DNA of 64,000 bases from Phascolarctos cinereus. Its lineage: Eukaryota; Chordata; Mammalia; Diprotodontia; Phascolarctidae. Position numbers and translations under genes: made by a program. This document shows, piece by piece, positions 1-11,756 of the stretch; the first letter of the stretch is position 1, and every line of letters begins with the position of its first letter. The stretch covers positions 1,842,001 to 1,906,000 of the forward strand of contig NW_018344068.1 of assembly GCF_002099425.1 (NCBI RefSeq), given 5' to 3'. The notes beneath the pieces are model-generated. The model made no database searches, was not told where the DNA came from, and saw only the letters and a program-made list of their open reading frames with translations.

Positions 1-759
1 GAATGAGCATGGCATTGAAAAAGAAGAAGCAGTACTGGTCTCCTTGGATTGCCCAGTGCTTGCTAGGAAGAGGCACTGCACTATAATAATGGCAGGCATT
101 TACTAGTTCTTTTAGTTGCAAATGCAAAGCATATTCCACACATAATTTCATTAGATTAGGAATTTCCTGGGAGCATGTACAGGAGTGCTATTTCCACACA
201 AGGGGAGCGATATTGGCTACAGAGAAGAGACACCACCCCGGCCTGGAAGCAGTGAGTGTCAGGTGGGAGTGGTCTTGGCAGAGAGATGTTAAGCAGTGGG
301 GAGACCTGGGAAAAGGCCTGAATGGCCTCTGAAGGGAGAAAGCTGGCACCAGATAGGGACACCATGCTCTGTGCTGCTCTGAAGTGAGGTTTGCACTGAA
401 GGTCATTGAGTCCAGGCACCTCCATTGGTTCCTGCATCTCTTCCTCCACCCCACCCCGGAGGAGAGCGACTGTGCCCAAATGGGGACATTGAAGGGGCAG
501 TAGAGTGATGGTGCCAGGGTAGGGAGAACTGTTGGTGCAGCACAGAATCACAGAACTAAGGACTGGAGGAAGAGCTGGAACCAAGGAAGAAAGGGCCACA
601 GCATGGAAAAGCAAACCAGGTTCTTGGCCTTTCTCTGGTCTAATGAATCATATGGACTGTGCAGGTTCGTGGGGAGTCTTTGGACCACGGAGGGAGGAAG
701 AAGTCCATGTTGATCTTTTATGGTTCTCACTGGGGCTGCTGGGGCTGTCTTCATTGTGT
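1..759. other. Intergenic, nothing recognised
   Basis: No gene, RNA or clearly identifiable repeat. Open frames are short and overlap on both strands. Confidence 0.5.
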
Positions 760-776
760 AGAACAGAGCATCTCTG

Positions 777-924
777 GGGCAGCTAGGTGGCACGGTGGAT
801 AGAGCACCAGTCAGGAAGACCTGAGTTCAAATCCGGCCTCAGACCAAACACTTAATACTTACTAGCTGTGGGACCCTAGGCAAGTCACTTAACCCCAATT
901 GCCAAAAAAAAAAAAAGAAAAAAA
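777..924 (+). mobile_element. WSINE-type tRNA-derived SINE
   Basis: Typical head (gcagctaggtggcac), body (gacctgagttcaaatcc) and end (aaccccaattgcc) with an A-rich tail. A perfect 17 bp target-site duplication (starting agaacagagcatc) lies at 760-776 and 925-941, so the insertion is fairly recent. Confidence 0.9.
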
Positions 925-941
925 AGAACAGAGCATCTCTG

Positions 942-2327
942 ATAGCTCTGGAGTCTTGGCATCTTAGGGAGCCACTGTGGCTCAGGTATTTTATAGGAAG
1001 GGATAGAATCCTGCTCCATTGAATATACTTGATTTTCCAACTGTGAGGTCGCTGGATCCAATGATCTAGGAAACAGGAAATGTTTATGTTGGAAGCTTCC
1101 AGGCCTAGAAGATCTAGACATGAGAAATTAAGGCAGAGAGAGGAGGTAGCTGAAAGGAGATGGGGAAGTGGTGGACAACTTGTTGGACAAGGAAAAGACT
1201 AAGCCAGAAATAAACAATAATTTTCTGGGTTACAATAAATAGTATAACTCAGAAGAACTGTATAAGTCCCAACAGGAAGTGAGTTTTCTCGACTGTCTGT
1301 AGATTTGGATGTGAGTACTTTTCTATAGTCCCTGTGGGAGTTTCCTTGATTATCTGTGGGCTTATGTAGGACTCCTTTTTCATGTAATGGGAGCCTTTCT
1401 CCACCTAGGTGTATGTGCAGTTGCCATGCCTGGTGACCACCTTGGGGGAAGCTTGGGCTGAGCCCATTTCACCTGAGTCATGCGTGGCTCAGGTACTTGC
1501 AATGAGAGATGATGGAGAGTCCCCTAACTGACTTCTGAGCTAGAGCAGCTGATAACTCAGGGGACCTTTAAAAAGAAGAGGCCATTTCCACCCCCAGTGG
1601 CCGCTAGGCTGCAGCTCTCCAGGTGACAAGATGTTCCACCAGCCAGGGAGGGAGGCCAGCCTTCCTTGTCTACCCCAGTATAATGGCAATCCCATTCTCA
1701 AGATAGGTAGCGTTGAGGACACTCAACCAGGTGAGCTTGTGTAGGGCCTGGTTCTTTTGTGTGTCACTGAGTACCTGACCTTGTGAGTTTCAAAAGGTCT
1801 GGATTACAACAGCACTACCATCTCTTGGCGTGGTCTCAGTGGCAGAACATCCACCTTAGCAGCCACTGTTGACAGCAAGGGAAGGATCCACATCAGAGAG
1901 AAGCCACCAGAAACCAGAACAGCCCCCTTTGCCACTTCACTGTCAGGATGGTGCCAGCAGATTGCCGGGCCAAGGTGAAATGTAAACCTCTGCTCAGCAG
2001 CCTTTTAAGCTGTTTTAGGTCTTCAGGAGGCTTAACTCCCAATCTCCCAGCAGATTGTAACCACGGTTCTAAGCTAAGTTTCTGAATCCTGTTTAAATCT
2101 TTCCATTAAGTTGTGTCGTGGTTTTCTAGGTTTAGCATTACTTTTTATAGATAAAGAAGCCTCCTGTCCTACAACCAATTCATGTTATACACAGAGTACC
2201 TCCTTTCCTACTTCCTCCTTGGGGAGCCCCAAGACCTGAGTCAAAAATAACATTAACCCCAAATTGGGGTAATTAGTGAGCCAAAGAATATAAGAATGGG
2301 GAGCCTGCTTCCTCTCTTTAGAAGATC
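942..2327. other. Intergenic, nothing recognised
   Basis: About 1.4 kb without identifiable genes. An imperfect palindrome ACCCCAAATTGGGGT lies at 2256-2270. Confidence 0.45.
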
Positions 2328-2577
2328 TTGTTCAGTCATTTCAGTCTTCTCCGAATCTCCGTGACCCCATTTGGGGTTTTCTTGGAAAAAACACTGGAGT
2401 GGTTTACCATTCCCTTCTCCAGCTTATTTTGCAGATGAGGAAACTGAGGCAAACAGAGTTAAGTGACTTGCCCAGGGTCACACAGCTAGTACATGTCTGA
2501 GGCCAGATTCGAACACAGGAAGATGAGTCTTCCTGACTCCAGGCCTGGTGCCCTGTGCACCCAAGCTGTGCTGCCCC
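2328..2577 (-). mobile_element. RTE/BovB-tailed SINE
   Basis: Begins with the RTE-like tail in antisense (ttgttcagtcatttcagtc, then gaccccatttggggtttt). It continues through the MIR/CORE-like part (gatgaggaaactgaggcaaa) to the tRNA-like head. It was presumably mobilised by an RTE LINE. Confidence 0.8.
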
Positions 2578-2839
2578 CAAGCATTGCCATTAATGAACAG
2601 GACCTCACATCTGGGTACAGGATAGGGAGTAGAGTGGAACTTCTTCCCCTGAACATCCAGTACTGGGTCCTCTATGTTAGATGTAAATTTTTATAGTGTA
2701 AATAAACCTTTTTTTCCTATATTTAATACTTTTATTAGCCTGAGTACTTGCCAAAAAGCTAAATGCCCTTTTGGGGAAGTAAAATGAGCCAGAGAATGAA
2801 GTTCTCGTGTTTCCCCGAACTGGAGCATAAGCAGTGATA

Positions 2840-3130
2840 TGTTGGTAAATGTTTAACAACTGGATGGAGTGGGTAGGTGGGTGGAGGAGAATATACACCC
2901 AATATACTTTTAGTTTAATGTTCATTATTAACATTTTCTCCATCGCTTTCTTAAGTCTTGACAATTGTGAAAACCATAAATCAAGCCTTGAGGTGTATGT
3001 AATATTTGCCAATTTCTGAGGAGGAGGAGGAGGAAATTTAAATGTAACAATCAGCTCTCAGAAGTTGGTTCAGGTTGGCTCCAACATACCCATGGCATGA
3101 GATTTTCAACATGAGACAGATATTGAAGTT
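2840..3130 (+). mobile_element. Unclassified dispersed repeat, copy 1
   Basis: Shares long blocks with 7085-7265 and 56305-56470: atgtttaacaac near the start, taacattttctccatc with cttaagtct, then ataaatcaagccttgag, then agaagttggttcagg and ggctccaacata. I cannot assign it to a named family. Confidence 0.6.
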
Positions 3131-3620
3131 CTCAGGGTCTTCCTGAGTGGGCACATGATCCAGAGAGATTTCAGTGAAAAGGCACAGCCAATTCTGTACC
3201 CAGATCCTCTGGTCAGGAGGTTATTTACAAATACCCAGATTTTATATCTAGGTATTTAGAGTCCCAGCTCTATGTGCCTATGAGCAATTTTTTTTTCCCA
3301 GGTAGTTTATCCTAGAAGGATGGGAAACTCTTAAGAATGGAATTCCCAAGTTATAAACAGAAATAACTGATTTCAATGAGGAGGAAAAGAAGAATTGCTT
3401 AAAGACACCAATATGGCTTAAAATATATGATAGACTCTTGGCAAGGGATGGAATGAACCTAACAAGAACACTTAAAAATGTCTGTCTAGAGTCTTGCAAA
3501 TTTAATCAAGCAGGATTTAAGCTGAAAGAGAGGAGGAGGAAGAAAACTGCATGTGTAGACCTAACAAGACTGGTACCACACAGAGAGTAGCAGATACAAT
3601 GTAGAAGGGGAAATAGAAAT
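3131..3620. other. Intergenic, nothing recognised
   Basis: No supported gene or named repeat; slightly A-rich, possibly very old repeat sequence. Confidence 0.4.
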
Positions 3621-3627
3621 AGAGAGG

Positions 3628-3935
3628 AACAGGGAGCTAGATGGTAGAGTAAATAGTCTTGAAATTGGGAGTCAGGTTAAAATCTGGCCTATGAAACTTA
3701 CTAGCTGTGTGACCCTGGGCAAGTCACTTAACCTCTGTCTACCTCAATTTCCTTATCTATAAAATGGGAATAATAATAATAATAGAACCTTCCTGCCAGG
3801 GTTGTTGTGAGGATACAGTGAGATAATATTTGCAAGGTGCTTTGTAAACCTTAAAGTGCTATATATATAAAGTGCTATATAAAAGCTATATAAGCTATAT
3901 ATAAAGTGCTATATAAAAATATAATATAATTATTA
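3628..3935 (+). mobile_element. THER1/MIR-type CORE-SINE with AT-rich end
   Basis: tRNA-like head, then agctgtgtgaccctgggcaa, then ttccttatctataaaatggg and a tail with gtgctatata motifs repeated several times (about 3856-3925), a small AT-rich tandem expansion of the SINE end. Confidence 0.8.
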
Positions 3936-4031
3936 TTATTGATGTTCATAGAAGACAATATTAAAGAAGAGAGGTATCACTAAAACCAATGGCCTCATAT
4001 CTATCTATAAATGTACAAAGTATTGGTAAGG

Positions 4032-4183
4032 GGCAGCTAGGTGGTGCAGTGGATGGAGCACCAGCCCTGGAGTCAGAAGGACCTGAGTTCAAATCCAGCT
4101 TCAGACACTTGACACTTATTAGCTGTGTGTGACCTTGGGCAAGTCACTTAACCTCATTGCCTAGCCAAAAAAAAAAAAAAAGG
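4032..4183 (+). mobile_element. WSINE-type SINE
   Basis: Complete head-to-A-tail copy. The target-site duplication attggtaagg lies at 4022-4031 and 4184-4193. Confidence 0.88.
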
Positions 4184-4311
4184 ATTGGTAAGGAATAGCA
4201 CAGTCCTAATGCAAGAAAGCAAATTTGACTTCAGAAGTATCACTGAGACTTTGTGGGAAGGAACCAACCCAAATTTGTCTCAGAAAAGGGATAATTAATT
4301 CAAAAGGAATA

Positions 4312-4530
4312 TGAAGCAACTAGGTGATGAGTGGATAAGAGCCCTGGACTTGGAGTCAGGAAGACATGAGTTCAAATCCTATCTGACGCTGGACAAGTCA
4401 CCTAATCTCTTTTAGCCTCTATTTACTCAGCTGTAAAATCAGGATAATGATTACACCTCCCTCACAGGCTTGTGAGGATTACATGAAATAACATGTACAG
4501 AGCTTTGTAAATTTCAAGGTACAATACAGA
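4312..4530 (+). mobile_element. THER1-type CORE-SINE
   Basis: Older copy with gagttcaaatcctatc, ctgtaaaatcaggataatg and gaggattacatgaaataac blocks. Confidence 0.75.
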
Positions 4531-4599
4531 AGGCGCAGGCTATTAAAAGGAACAGAACGTAGAGGTGGAGGGGTGGCGTTACTTAACAAGATTACCAAA

Positions 4600-5058
4600 A
4601 AACATTTTTTTAAGGTGACTAAAGTATCTGAACCCTTTGATCCAGAAATCCCACTGTTAGGCATATACCTGAAGACAGTTCAAGACTCCCATCTAGATGA
4701 AAATATTCATGGTGGTGCTTTTTGTGGTAACTAAGACTAGAAACAATGTTCCCATTGGCTGGAGACTAGCTGAACAAATTGTGGCATGTGAATGTACTGG
4801 AATATAAATATGACGTAAGAAATTCCACATATGAAAAACTTAGAGAAGCATGGGAAGATCATATGAACTGATAAAGGGCAAAGTACATAGAATTAGAAAA
4901 ATAATGTATACTATTACTACAGCAGTGTACACAGAAAAAGCAAAAAACAGAAACTGGACACTGCCTAATGTACTTTTCTCCCTTCAGTGCTGAGGTAGGA
5001 GAGCAAGAATATTGAATATTGCCTATATTGTTAGACATAGTGTTAATTTTGCTGAACT
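4600..5058 (+). mobile_element. L1 LINE 3' fragment
   Basis: Contains the L1 ORF2 C-terminal coding block (ctttgatccagaaatccca, later gctgaacaaattgtggcatg) and the marsupial L1 3' UTR signature ending gttaattttgctgaactgc. Confidence 0.75.
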
Positions 5059-5059
5059 G

Positions 5060-5081
5060 CCTTTCTTTCTTTCTTTCTTTC

Positions 5082-5119
<38 letters not shown>

Positions 5120-5148
5120 TTCCTTCCTTCCTTCCTTTCTTTCTTTCA
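5060..5148 (+). repeat. (CTTT)n/(CTTC)n microsatellite
   Basis: Tetranucleotide array directly after the L1 3' end. Confidence 0.95.
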
Positions 5149-5237
5149 ACTTTATTATAAGGGATGGTTTATTATAAGGGATGGTTATTATAAGGGATGG
5201 TTATTATAAGGGATGGTTTCTTTCAACTTTATTATAA
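5149..5237 (+). repeat. Short minisatellite, unit near ttattataagggatgg
   Basis: Four 16-18 bp units in tandem, followed by a degenerate fifth (ttattataatggg). Confidence 0.85.
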
Positions 5238-5309
5238 TGGGTTGAAGAGAGGAAGGGAGGAATATACTTGATGTAAAAACAAATGGTATCAAAAATAAGA
5301 TTGAAAAAA

Positions 5310-5550
5310 TAAGATTATATTCATAATAATAACTAGCATTTGTATGGCATTTTAAAGTCTGAAAGTTTGTTTTTTTTTTTTAACAACTATTACCTTGTTT
5401 TGTTCTTATAACAATCCTGGGAGGAAGGTGCTTTTATTATCCCCATTTTACAGATGGGGAAACTGGGAGAAACAGAGACAGTGATTTGTCCAGGGTCATA
5501 TAGCTGGTAAATGTCTGAGGCGGGATTTGAACTAAGGTCTTCCCTGACTC
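5310..5550 (-). mobile_element. THER1/MIR-type SINE
   Basis: Antisense copy with ccccattttacagatgggga, cagggtcatatagctgg and gcgggatttgaactaagg; interrupted by a T-run at about 5370. Confidence 0.75.
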
Positions 5551-5559
5551 TATATTCAT

Positions 5560-6055
5560 GAAGGTAAATCCAGGAACATGGGAGAGAGGGAAAAACAAAG
5601 GAGACTAATAGAGACAGACTAATAGAAACAGAGGTAATGTTTAGGGACAGATTAGAAACTACCTGGACAGAACAAAGAATTAGATGAAGCATTTTTAAAA
5701 CAGATTCTTTAAACAAATCCGGTGGAGAAGAATGATTTTGTAGTGATGGGAAGACTTCAGCTATCCAGAAAACTGCTGGTACTTAATCCACCAAAATGAG
5801 AGAAGCTGGTAGATCCATGATTTGCCTTCATGATAATTCCATCCTTTAAAGGACGGAGAAAGTAACAAGGAAAATTGGACTTAATTCTAACTAACAAGGA
5901 GAAGCTAGTTGCCAAAGTAAAAATGATAGGACCTTTGAGGGCAAATGACCACTCCATCATGGAGTTCGTGACAGAAAAGAAAAGGAAAAACCAAGCATAA
6001 TCTGACATGATCCTCTGTACCCTGAATTTGAGGAAAGTAGATTTCAAAAGGGTTT
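5560..6055 (+). mobile_element. L3/CR1 LINE fragment (endonuclease region)
   Basis: Translation carries the CR1-family block DLILTNKEKLV and later NDHSIMEF, the hallmarks of the C-terminal endonuclease segment, followed by an LRKVDF segment. Old copy. Confidence 0.7.
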
Positions 6056-6068
6056 AGAAGTGTGCTAG

Positions 6069-6222
6069 GGAGCCAGCTAGGTGACACAGTCAGTAGAGCT
6101 CCAGCCTTAGAATCAGGAAGACCTGAGTTCAAATGTGACCTCAGACACTTGAAACTTACTAGCGGTGTGACCCTGGGCAAGTCACTTAACCCCATTGCCT
6201 AGCAAAAAAGAAAAAGAAAAAA
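6069..6222 (+). mobile_element. WSINE-type SINE, first of a stacked pair
   Basis: Complete copy; the target agaagtgtgct precedes it at about 6056 and recurs after its A-tail at 6223. Confidence 0.85.
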
Positions 6223-6235
6223 AGAAGTGTGCTGG

Positions 6236-6380
6236 GGGGCCAGCTATGTAGTAGATAGAGCTCTGGCCTTGAAATCAGGAGGACCTGAGTTCAAATGTGG
6301 CCTCAGACACTTGAGACTTACTAGATGTGTGACCCTGGGCAAGTCACTTAACCCCAATTGCCTCACCCCCCCTAAAAAAA
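6236..6380 (+). mobile_element. WSINE-type SINE, second of a stacked pair
   Basis: Inserted at the target copy made by the preceding SINE; aagtgtgctg occurs a third time at 6381. Confidence 0.85.
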
Positions 6381-6704
6381 AAGTGTGCTGGAGCCAGCTC
6401 TAACCTGCTTACTAAAGCCCATTGTTAAATTTTCAGCCTAAGCATTGACACCTTAGAAATCTCTGCAGATCTGGGTTTGATTATTATTTTGTTGATTGTC
6501 TAGACTTGATAAAATATTCATAATACAGATTAAACTTAAAAGTATGTGTGCATACATTCCTTTTCTCCAGAGCCCCATTGTTAAATAGTTACCAGTACAA
6601 CCTTCTATTGCATTGTAAACATTGCTTGAGGTCAGCAGGAATGTAGTAGAAGGGTCAGAGAATGAAATCATTAACAGACTGGAGACCTGATGACCTAAGG
6701 ATAA

Positions 6705-6830
6705 TTTAAAAAATTATTATAATAATATTAATAACAATTGGCCTTTATATAGCACTTTAAGGTTTACACAGTGCTTTGTATCCATGAAGTCATTTGAGCC
6801 TGATAACAACCCTGGCCTTAGTCCTATGCA
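6705..6830 (-). mobile_element. MIR/THER1 fragment
   Basis: tatagcactttaaggttta and tgataacaaccctgg blocks in antisense. Confidence 0.65.
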
Positions 6831-7084
6831 AGTCCTCTTCCATGTCTGCAGTTATGTGATGAGAGAGGAGTGAAAGGTTCTAAGAATCACAGTTCTTAGA
6901 TCCTTTGTCAGCATTAACTTAGCTGATAATACTCTCCACGTGAGAGCTTCATCCAATGACCACTGAGTAGATCTTCCGCTAAATCATATCTTGACATTCT
7001 CTATAACTAAAAGACAAAAGGAAGTTGAAGCTGAATGTTGTCGTTGTTGTTACAAATAAGAGTCAGCAGAGCTGATTTTATCTT

Positions 7085-7265
7085 GCATCTTGAGTCTTGA
7101 CAATTATGAAAACAATAAATCAAGCCTTGAGATGTATGTAATAATTGCCAATTTCTGAGGTGTAAAGCCCACACTGAAAATTTAACAACCATCTCTCAGA
7201 AGTTGGTTCAGGCTGGCTCCAACATACCCCTGGCATGAGCCAGAGATTTTCAACATGAGATAGGG
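7085..7265 (+). mobile_element. Unclassified dispersed repeat, copy 2
   Basis: Closely matches copy 1 from cttgacaattatgaaaaca through ctccaacatacccctggcat. Confidence 0.65.
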
Positions 7266-7364
7266 AGGGAGATGGAAAATTCATTTGGTGGGTCCGCTGG
7301 TCATCTCATATTGCAATGATAATAATGAATATCTGAAAAAAAGACCATTGTAAATATAGCTCCA

Positions 7365-7475
7365 ATAGAATATAAGCTCCTCGAGGACAAGGGCTGTTTC
7401 ATTTTTGTCTTTGTACTGGGGACCTAGCACATAATAGGTGCTTAATGAATGCCTGTTCATTGATTGAATTAATTG
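7365..7475 (+). mobile_element. L2 LINE 3' end
   Basis: ataagctcctcgaggacaag, then tagcacataataggtgctta and the terminal aatgaatg-type tail. Confidence 0.75.
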
Positions 7476-7617
7476 ATAATCACAACCTATGCACCAAAGT
7501 CTATTGCCAAGGATAAAGGGACATCGAAATATATGAAGAATTTAGTAAGACCCTCTAACATATAATTTAGTACTTGGTGACTCTAATGAATAGATGGGCA
7601 TAGAGAAGACAGATCTA

Positions 7618-7680
7618 GATACAGACACACATGCACACACACATATATGTATACACACATGTGTTTGTGTATGCATAGGT
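7618..7680. repeat. CA/TA-rich simple repeat
   Basis: Interrupted (CA)n and (TA)n runs. Confidence 0.8.
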
Positions 7681-7799
7681 ATGAAATGAAAGAGACCAAA
7701 GGTTTTTTACACTATCAGAAGCTTCAATCTTGTATGTCAGCGATACTTTCTTCAAAAAGGAAATCAACATGACTTTACGTGAAAATGTATTTTGCATGA

Positions 7800-7965
7800 C
7801 TGCACATATATAACCTATGTCAAATTGCTTGCCTTCTTAATGGGGGAGGGGGAAGGAGGAAGAGAATTTGGAACTCAAAATTAGGGGGAAAAAAGAATGT
7901 TAAAACTGTTTTTACATGTAACTGGGGAAAAAATAAAATACTAAATCAAAAAGGGAGTCAAAAGG
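7800..7965 (+). mobile_element. L1 LINE 3' tail
   Basis: gagaatttggaactcaaaat and tttttacatgtaactgggga, the marsupial L1 3' terminal signature. Confidence 0.7.
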
Positions 7966-8019
7966 CCCTAGATATGATGATCATTGAATAGCCTTCAAAA
8001 AACCAATATTGATTCTATT

Positions 8020-8700
8020 TTTACAGACAGGAGATGACTGGATGCTGTTTTCTGAATGGGCTGTCTGTATAGTCAGAGCTTTTTAGAGCAAAAACCAAAA
8101 TCAATACCCAATTAGAAGAAAGAAGAAAATGAGATGATAGAGTTCCATTAAGGCAACTCCAATTTGACCTTTTTAAAGAAGATATTGATGCTGAAAAATG
8201 GGAAATGGATAAAAGAGAAGTCATCAATACAGACTATCGCCATTTCCGAAGGAGGTTTAAGCAGTATAAATCAGTCAATACTGTAAAAATCCCCAAAGAG
8301 TCTAGAAACTGCTTTAGCCAGCAAACATTTGGTTTCCCTGCCAAACGGAGAGAGATGAAAACCAAGTGCAACACCAATTAGAATAGAAATTTGTTTATCA
8401 AACCTTATGGAGGAGGATGGTGGAAGGTTAGCGCCGGCATTGGAAAGAAAACAGCAGGAAGAGGTAGAAGGAAGAACAGATTTGCAGGAAGAGACCCAAT
8501 TGACCAGGGTATCCTGAAAGCATTTAAGGATGAAGTTGGAAGAAGGACAACAAGCAGGAAGAAAATAGAAACAATCTGTCAAGACTGTTATAACAAACTC
8601 TTCTCTCCATCGGTGACAGCGGAGCCATCAGATTTGGACTCCATCTCGTCCCTAGTGTGTCGCCTGAGGAAGCAGAGATGACACTAATGAAAACGAAGCT
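8020..8700 (+). mobile_element. RTE-type LINE fragment (endonuclease-to-RT linker)
   Basis: Two adjoining frames read RTE-like: SQQTFGFPAKRREM near 8310-8360, and, in an open stretch at 8391-8681, AFKDEVGRRTTSRKKIETIC with CYNKLFSPSV. These resemble the linker between endonuclease and reverse transcriptase of RTE elements. No domain is complete, and this is not a host gene. Confidence 0.55.
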
Positions 8701-8719
8701 AGAAAGTCAGTCTACAGGT

Positions 8720-9060
8720 TTTGGTTAATAAGCACCTACTATGTGCCAGGCAGTATCCTAAGGGCTGAGGATAGGGAAAAAAAAAGTCATTGCTTTCTAG
8801 GAGCTTACATTCTAACAAGAGACAATATGTGAAGAACTAGGTAAATGCAAGATACATATGAGAGTAGATGGAGGAGCATCTGAGAGGGGAAAGCACCAGC
8901 AACTGGGGAGATGAGGAAAGGCCTTCTGCAGAAGGGGCAATTTGAGTTAAGTCTTGAAGGAAGCCTAAGAAGAGACTAAGAAGCCTAAGTAAGGGGAGCA
9001 GAGCCTTCCAGGCAGGGTAAGAGCCAAAAGAACAGTTAGGCTAGACTGGACCATCTACTC
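8720..9060 (-). mobile_element. L2 LINE 3' part
   Basis: Antisense 3' end (ataagcacctactatgtgcc, then ctaggagcttacattctaac) running into the 3' coding segment. Confidence 0.8.
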
Positions 9061-9099
9061 ATGAAGGAGATCTATGCTGAAGGTGAGATCATTTTGAGG

Positions 9100-9290
9100 C
9101 TAATGAGAGATCACATGTCAAAGCCTCTTAAATGGGGAGTATACCAAATGCTTAAGAAAAATATCAGATGCTATTACTGTCCCAAAAAAGGGCAATTGAG
9201 AAAACAACAGTAATTAGCAACCTATATGCCTACTTTCCCATCTGTACAAAAATTTTTATGCCCATGTATCTATGGAGGATGTGCCTGGTG
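9100..9290 (+). mobile_element. RTE-type LINE fragment
   Basis: Degenerate reading resembles the RTE reverse-transcriptase start (NYRPICLLS-like block near 9205-9250). It may be a continuation of the 8020-8700 copy. Confidence 0.35.
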
Positions 9291-9660
9291 AAGGTCGCTT
9301 TGGCAGCTGTGTAGAGGAGTTTGAGGGGACTTGAGACAAGGAAAAAAATTGGAGGCTATTGCAATAGTTCAAACAAGAGATGATGAGGATCTGAACTAGG
9401 GTGATGGTGATATGAGTGGAGAAATGGGGATGTATGGAAGAGATGGCTCTAAGAATGACGAGAACTGGAAACCAATTGGCTATGTGGGGTGAGAGTGTAG
9501 GAAGTCAAGGATGACATTGAGGTTGCAGACCTGGGTGACAGGAAGGATGGTGGTACCCTTGACAGAGACAAGGAAGATGGGGGAATTTGGGGGGAAAGAT
9601 AATGATATCTGTTCTGGACATGTTGAGTTTGAGATGCCTATGAGACATCCAATTTGAAAT
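9290..9660 (-). mobile_element. L2 LINE fragment
   Basis: cgctttggcagctgtgtag, attgcaatagttcaaacaag and ggacatgttgagtttgagat are L2 reverse-transcriptase coding blocks read antisense. Confidence 0.75.
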
Positions 9661-9664
9661 GTTC

Positions 9665-11130
9665 AATAGAAAGTCAGACATTCAATAAACACCTTCTATG
9701 TGCCAGGCTCTGTACTAACTTCTAGAGATACAAAGACAGGCAAAACAAACAAACAAAAATTAAATAAAAAAGAGAAAAGCAAGAGACAGTCCCTGCCCTT
9801 GAGGAGCTCAATGGGGGAGACATTTGCTTGTACAAAATAAGTTATCTACAGGATAAATAGGAAATCAATAGAGGGAAGGGACTAGTAGTAAGAGAGATTG
9901 GGAAAGTCTTCCTACAGAAGGTGAGATTTTAGCTGGGATTTGAAAGAAGCCAGGGAAGTCAGGAGGCAGAATTGGGGAGGGAGAACATTCCATGCATAAG
10001 GGATAGGCAGTGAAAATGCCCAGAGTCGGGAGATGGAGATGTGCTGTTCAAGGAAGAGCAAAGAGGCCAATGTCATCGCATCCACAAGGAAATGGGGCAA
10101 GGGGAGGGGTGTAAGGTGTGAGGAGACTAGAAGGGGTGGGGTAGGTCATATGGGGCTGTGTTTGCCAAACAGAGAATTTTATATTTGATCCTGGAGATGA
10201 TGGGGAACCACTGGAGTGTACTCAGTAGGTGGATGACATGGTCAGAAAATCAATTTGGCAGCTGAACAGAGGATGGACTGGAACAGGGAAACTTGAGGCA
10301 GGCAGACCCACCAGCAGGCTATTTCTGTAGTCCAGGCATGAGGCAATGAGGGCTTGCACCAGGGCAGTGGCAGTGGCAGGGGCGAGAAGGGGGCGCATCA
10401 AAGAGATGTTACAAAGATGAAACCAATAGACCTTGGCACCAGTTGGATATGGGAAGTGAGAGGGAGTGAGGAGTCAAGGATCACACCTGGGTTGTGAGCC
10501 TGGAGGACTAGGAATGGCATGGTTCCCTCAACAGTGACAGGGAAGTTTGGAAGAAAGGAAGGTTTGGGGTGGGGGAAGATTTTGAGTTGGTTTTGGATAT
10601 GTCAAGTTCAAGATGTCTACTGGACCTCAGGTTTGCGATGTCTAATAGGTAGTTGGAAATATGAGACTGGAGATCAGCAGAGAAGTTCAAGCTGGATAAT
10701 TAGATTCGAGAATCATTAGCATAGTGGTGTGGTCGTGAAGCTCAAGAGGGAGACTAAGGATGGATATATAGAGCTGCGAGCCATCAACATAGAGACGATA
10801 ATTTAACCTATGGGAGCTGATTAGATCATTTAGTGACATGGTAGAGAAGAAAAAAGAAGGCCCGGAACAGAGCCTCAGAGGCTACCTGTGGTTAGTGGAA
10901 GAAATCTAGCAATCTAGATATCGAGGAGTTGTCAGAAAGGTGGCAGAACCCATAGAGAGCAGTGCCATAAAATCCAGAGAAGAGAATACTCAGGAGGAAA
11001 AAGTAGTTAACAGGGTCAAATGCTACAGAGAGCCAAGAAGGATAAAGATTGAGAAACGGCCATTAGATTTGGCAATTAAGAGATCATTAGTAACTTTGGA
11101 GAGTGCAGTTTCAGTCAAATGATAAGGTCA
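9665..11130 (-). mobile_element. L2 LINE, long 3' copy (about 1.5 kb)
   Basis: Begins with the 3' end (aataaacaccttctatgtgc) and runs through the reverse-transcriptase coding region in antisense. Minus-strand translation at 10508-10690 includes LQSHISNYLLDIANLRSSRH, the L2 RT C-terminal block. It starts exactly where the preceding L2 fragment ends. Confidence 0.85.
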
Positions 11131-11236
11131 GGAGACCAAATGCAAAAGATTTAGGAGTGAATGGATCGGGCAGGAAATGGAAGTATTAAGTGTAGGCAGT
11201 TTTTTTCAAGGAGTTTAGCTGAAGAGAGGAGGGAGG

Positions 11237-11354
<118 letters not shown>

Positions 11355-11539
11355 GGGCATGGGAGGCTCCAGTAGGGTTTTTTAAGGATAGTGAAGACTT
11401 AAGCATGTCTGTAGGCAGCAGGAATGGAACAGGTACAGGTTAAAAATTTTTTTAAAGACAATAGGAATGATAGTGGGGGAAATCTGCTGGAGGAGAGATG
11501 GCAGCAATGAGAGGGTGGGTCCAGGGTCAGGGGGATGCT

Positions 11540-11756
11540 ATAGACCTAGCTTATATGCTTCGATTTCAACACTGCATTTGACAAAGTTTCTCGTGCTGCA
11601 CTTGTGAATAAGATGGAGCTAGGGGCTAGATAGTAGTATAGTTAGCTGCCCTTGGAAATCATTAAATGACCAAACCCAAAGAATTGTCCTTAATGGGTCA
11701 TTGTCAACTTGGTCTCTAGTGCAACTTCTCAGGAATCAATCTTTGGCACTGCTTTT
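11540..11756 (+). mobile_element. L3/CR1 LINE fragment, 5' half of a split copy
   Basis: Degenerate translation gives the CR1 reverse-transcriptase series: DFNTAFDKVS-like, ALVNKMEL-like, then a GSVLG-like block near 11730. It stops where antisense L1 begins and resumes at 12893. Confidence 0.65.

Noticed and set aside
777-924. tRNA gene call within the SINE heads
   Set aside because: These are tRNA-derived SINE heads in many copies, with A-tails and target duplications, not functional tRNA genes.
8391-8681. 96-residue open frame as a host gene
   Set aside because: The reading matches the linker region of an RTE LINE and is flanked by more LINE sequence.
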